This document shows, piece by piece, positions 8,385-9,688 of a DNA stretch of 9,688 nucleotides. The position numbers and the translations under genes were made by a program. Numbering within the stretch: the first letter of the stretch is position 1; every line of letters starts with the position of its first letter. The notes under the pieces are model-generated. The model did no database searches, was not told where the DNA came from, and saw only the letters and a program-made list of their open reading frames with translations. Source of the DNA: Clostridia bacterium (lineage in GTDB: Bacteria; Bacillota_A; Clostridia; Oscillospirales; CAG-272); NCBI GenBank assembly GCA_017632155.1, contig JAGBRZ010000036.1:1-9688 (forward strand), read 5' to 3'.

Positions 8385-9029
8385 ATGAGACAGGGAAGCA
8401 TAAATGGAAAAGGTGCCATTTTTCAAGTGTCCGATACAAAATGGATAGCAAAGATCTGTCTTGGCGTAGACGAGAACGGCAAGCCCATCATCAAACAATT
8501 CTCTGGTAAAACAGAAGCAATCGCCAAGAAGAAGCTTCGAGACTTTAAGAAGACTGCCGACTACGCAGAAAAACATCTCCCGAGTACCGATACCGTAAAA
8601 GCGTATTTTACCGCTTGGATGAAAGACTATCGGTTCCATAAACTCAAGCCCTCGAGCTATGACAGATTGGAGAGCACGGTGGTCAATCACATCTTTCCAA
8701 ATTTGGGAAATATGAAGGTGGACAAGGTCACGCGGAACCACATTCAGGGACTCATCAACCAACTTTATAGCGAGAAAAATCTTTCTTATTCCAGCATCAA
8801 AAAGGTGTATGTCGCGCTCAATGCTTGCTATAAACACGCTCTCATCGAGGGGACGGTTCTGCGAAATCCGTGCGTCGGCATCTCTCTCCCGAGTTCATTC
8901 GAGCGAACAAAAGAGGTCGTTTCTCTTTCCGAAGAGGAAGTAGAACAATTACGAACCGCCATCACGTCAACGGAAAATTCTTGCCCTTTTGCACACGCCT
9001 ATCTTATTTGCAGACTAAAAATTGTTTAA
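8385..9029 (+). pseudogene. Tyrosine recombinase/integrase, Tn916-Int type, truncated before the catalytic residues
   Basis: The 214-residue frame starts with an AP2-like arm-binding domain (~5-55; GSINGKGAIFQV and TKWIAKICLGVDENGKPI). A SAM-like core-binding domain follows (~66-165; TVKAYFTAWMKDY, NHIFPNLGNMKVDKVT, ALNACYKHALIEG). Then comes the linker typically found before the catalytic domain (VVSLSEEEVEQLRTAI, ~178-193). The resemblance stops at about residue 208-209 (near 9008-9014), where the family normally continues with TGxRxGE. The last few codons up to TAA are unrelated. All catalytic residues (R, K, H-x-x-R, H and Tyr) are absent. Family members are usually about 380-410 residues. 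AGGAGG (8369-8374) lies 10 nt before the ATG. The product cannot recombine DNA but could still bind arm sites. The loss coincides with the end of the opposing serine recombinase gene. Confidence 0.85.
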
Positions 9030-9688
9030 GTTTTATTTGTTTTAATTTCCCTCTTATACTTATAATAACTATTCCTCGAGCACCCACAAAGTTTAATCAC
9101 ATCGGGGTCATCAAGACTTCCACCAAAGTCCTTGGAGTGCTTCTTAATGATGGCCTTGCATTGAACTGATTTCTTGGTTGTGAGTGTGGTTCCTTTAGGT
9201 AAGCCAATATACGTTCCGTTCCTCTTGGCTTCGCGCATGCCTTGACTGATACGTGAGTGAAGATCGGTAACCTCTTTCTCGGATTGCTCAAAGGCGGCTT
9301 TAATCTGTTCTTCTGCAAGAGCCATCAAGAAGTTATTGATTAACTCAATGTTTCCCTTGAAGAAGTTGTCCACTGCTTCGTTGCCGGTCTCGACTTGTAT
9401 ACTCAACAGGTTACTTTTCGTCGAGTCGAAGACGCTAGTGTTAATGAGTGGCTCATTGAGAAAGATGAGATTGACACCAGACTCATAGAGCATCTTATAA
9501 TCCTTAAATCCTTCATCAGCATTACGGCTCATACGGGAGACGCTATCAAAAACGATGGTGTCTTCCTTTTTTATTATATACATGAGCTTATTCCAATTAG
9601 GACGGTCTTGTTTAGTACCGGTATAGAATTCTCGAATAATGGTGGCATTGGGATAGATAGCTGTGATGTTTGTTATCTGACGAGCTAT
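9026..9688 (-). CDS. Serine recombinase (resolvase/invertase family), 5' end beyond the window
   Basis: The frame is open from its TAA (complement of 9026-9028) to the right edge, giving 220 codons. The visible part begins ARQITNI and continues with REFYTGTKQDRPNW, so the ATG at 9583 is internal. Only about 10-20 N-terminal residues should be missing, including the catalytic serine, which normally precedes the RQI segment. The resolvase arginines are visible in VFDSVSRMSRNADEG, followed by GVNLIFLNEPLINTS. A long helical stretch follows, with SRISQGMREAKRNGTYIGLPKG and a C-terminal helix-turn-helix (DDPDVIKLCGCSRNSYYKYKREI). The size suggests a small serine recombinase (resolvase, invertase or mobile-element type), not a large integrase. 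It converges on the truncated integrase with a 4-bp overlap of stop codons. Whether it belongs to an inserted element or an invertible segment cannot be decided here. Confidence 0.88.
   Translation of the reverse strand: MARQITNITAIYPNATIIREFYTGTKQDRPNWNKLMYIIKKEDTIVFDSVSRMSRNADEGFKDYKMLYESGVNLIFLNEPLINTSVFDSTKSNLLSIQVETGNEAVDNFFKGNIELINNFLMALAEEQIKAAFEQSEKEVTDLHSRISQGMREAKRNGTYIGLPKGTTLTTKKSVQCKAIIKKHSKDFGGSLDDPDVIKLCGCSRNSYYKYKREIKTNKT

Noticed and set aside
8193..8837. A 214-codon minus-strand frame across the operon terminator and integrase start.
   Set aside because: It reads through a strong terminator hairpin and the integrase promoter, and is opposite recognisable integrase domains.
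8870..9169. A 99-codon plus-strand frame spanning the integrase/serine recombinase junction.
   Set aside because: It is out of frame with the integrase, antisense to the serine recombinase and has no family features. It exists only because of the junction.

Overview
The window looks like chromosomal DNA of an anaerobic, probably gut-associated Firmicute (Clostridia). The reasons are strong AGGAGG-type ribosome binding sites, AT-rich leaders with TATAAT boxes, a tRNA-Cys with encoded CCA that resembles Bacillota tRNA-Cys, hairpin-plus-T-tract terminators, and protein families typical of that group. Species cannot be named from sequence alone.

Layout, left to right. A tRNA-Cys(GCA) gene (26-99) is followed at once by a strong, probably bidirectional terminator. 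About 90 bp further on are three tandem 12-bp repeats (224-259). Then comes a carbohydrate-use cassette: a leftward AraC-family regulator (333-1499), a compact divergent promoter region (1500-1615), and a rightward three-gene operon with ATGA stop/start overlaps. The operon encodes a GH3 beta-glycosidase (1616-4069), a GPH/MelB-type sugar transporter (4066-5628) and a GH78 alpha-L-rhamnosidase (5625-8174), and ends in a 14-bp-stem terminator (8202-8238).

Downstream is a recombination module. It has a promoter-like region, two more copies of the same 12-bp repeat (8342-8365), and a Tn916-like tyrosine integrase gene (8385-9029). The integrase stops being integrase-like just as its catalytic domain begins. 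There it meets, tail to tail, a serine recombinase gene on the opposite strand (9026-9688) that runs off the right edge.

How it may work together (inference). None of the three operon enzymes shows an export signal, so the transporter probably brings in a rhamnose-containing oligosaccharide or glycoside. GH78 would remove terminal L-rhamnose and GH3 the exposed beta-linked sugar, under control of the divergent AraC regulator. The tRNA gene, the repeats on both sides of the cassette and the adjacent integrase suggest a tRNA-linked genomic islet carrying a rhamnoside-use operon. It appears to be decaying or secondarily invaded: the integrase is cut off, and the regulator has an in-frame TAA just before its conserved C-terminal TPxxYR tail.
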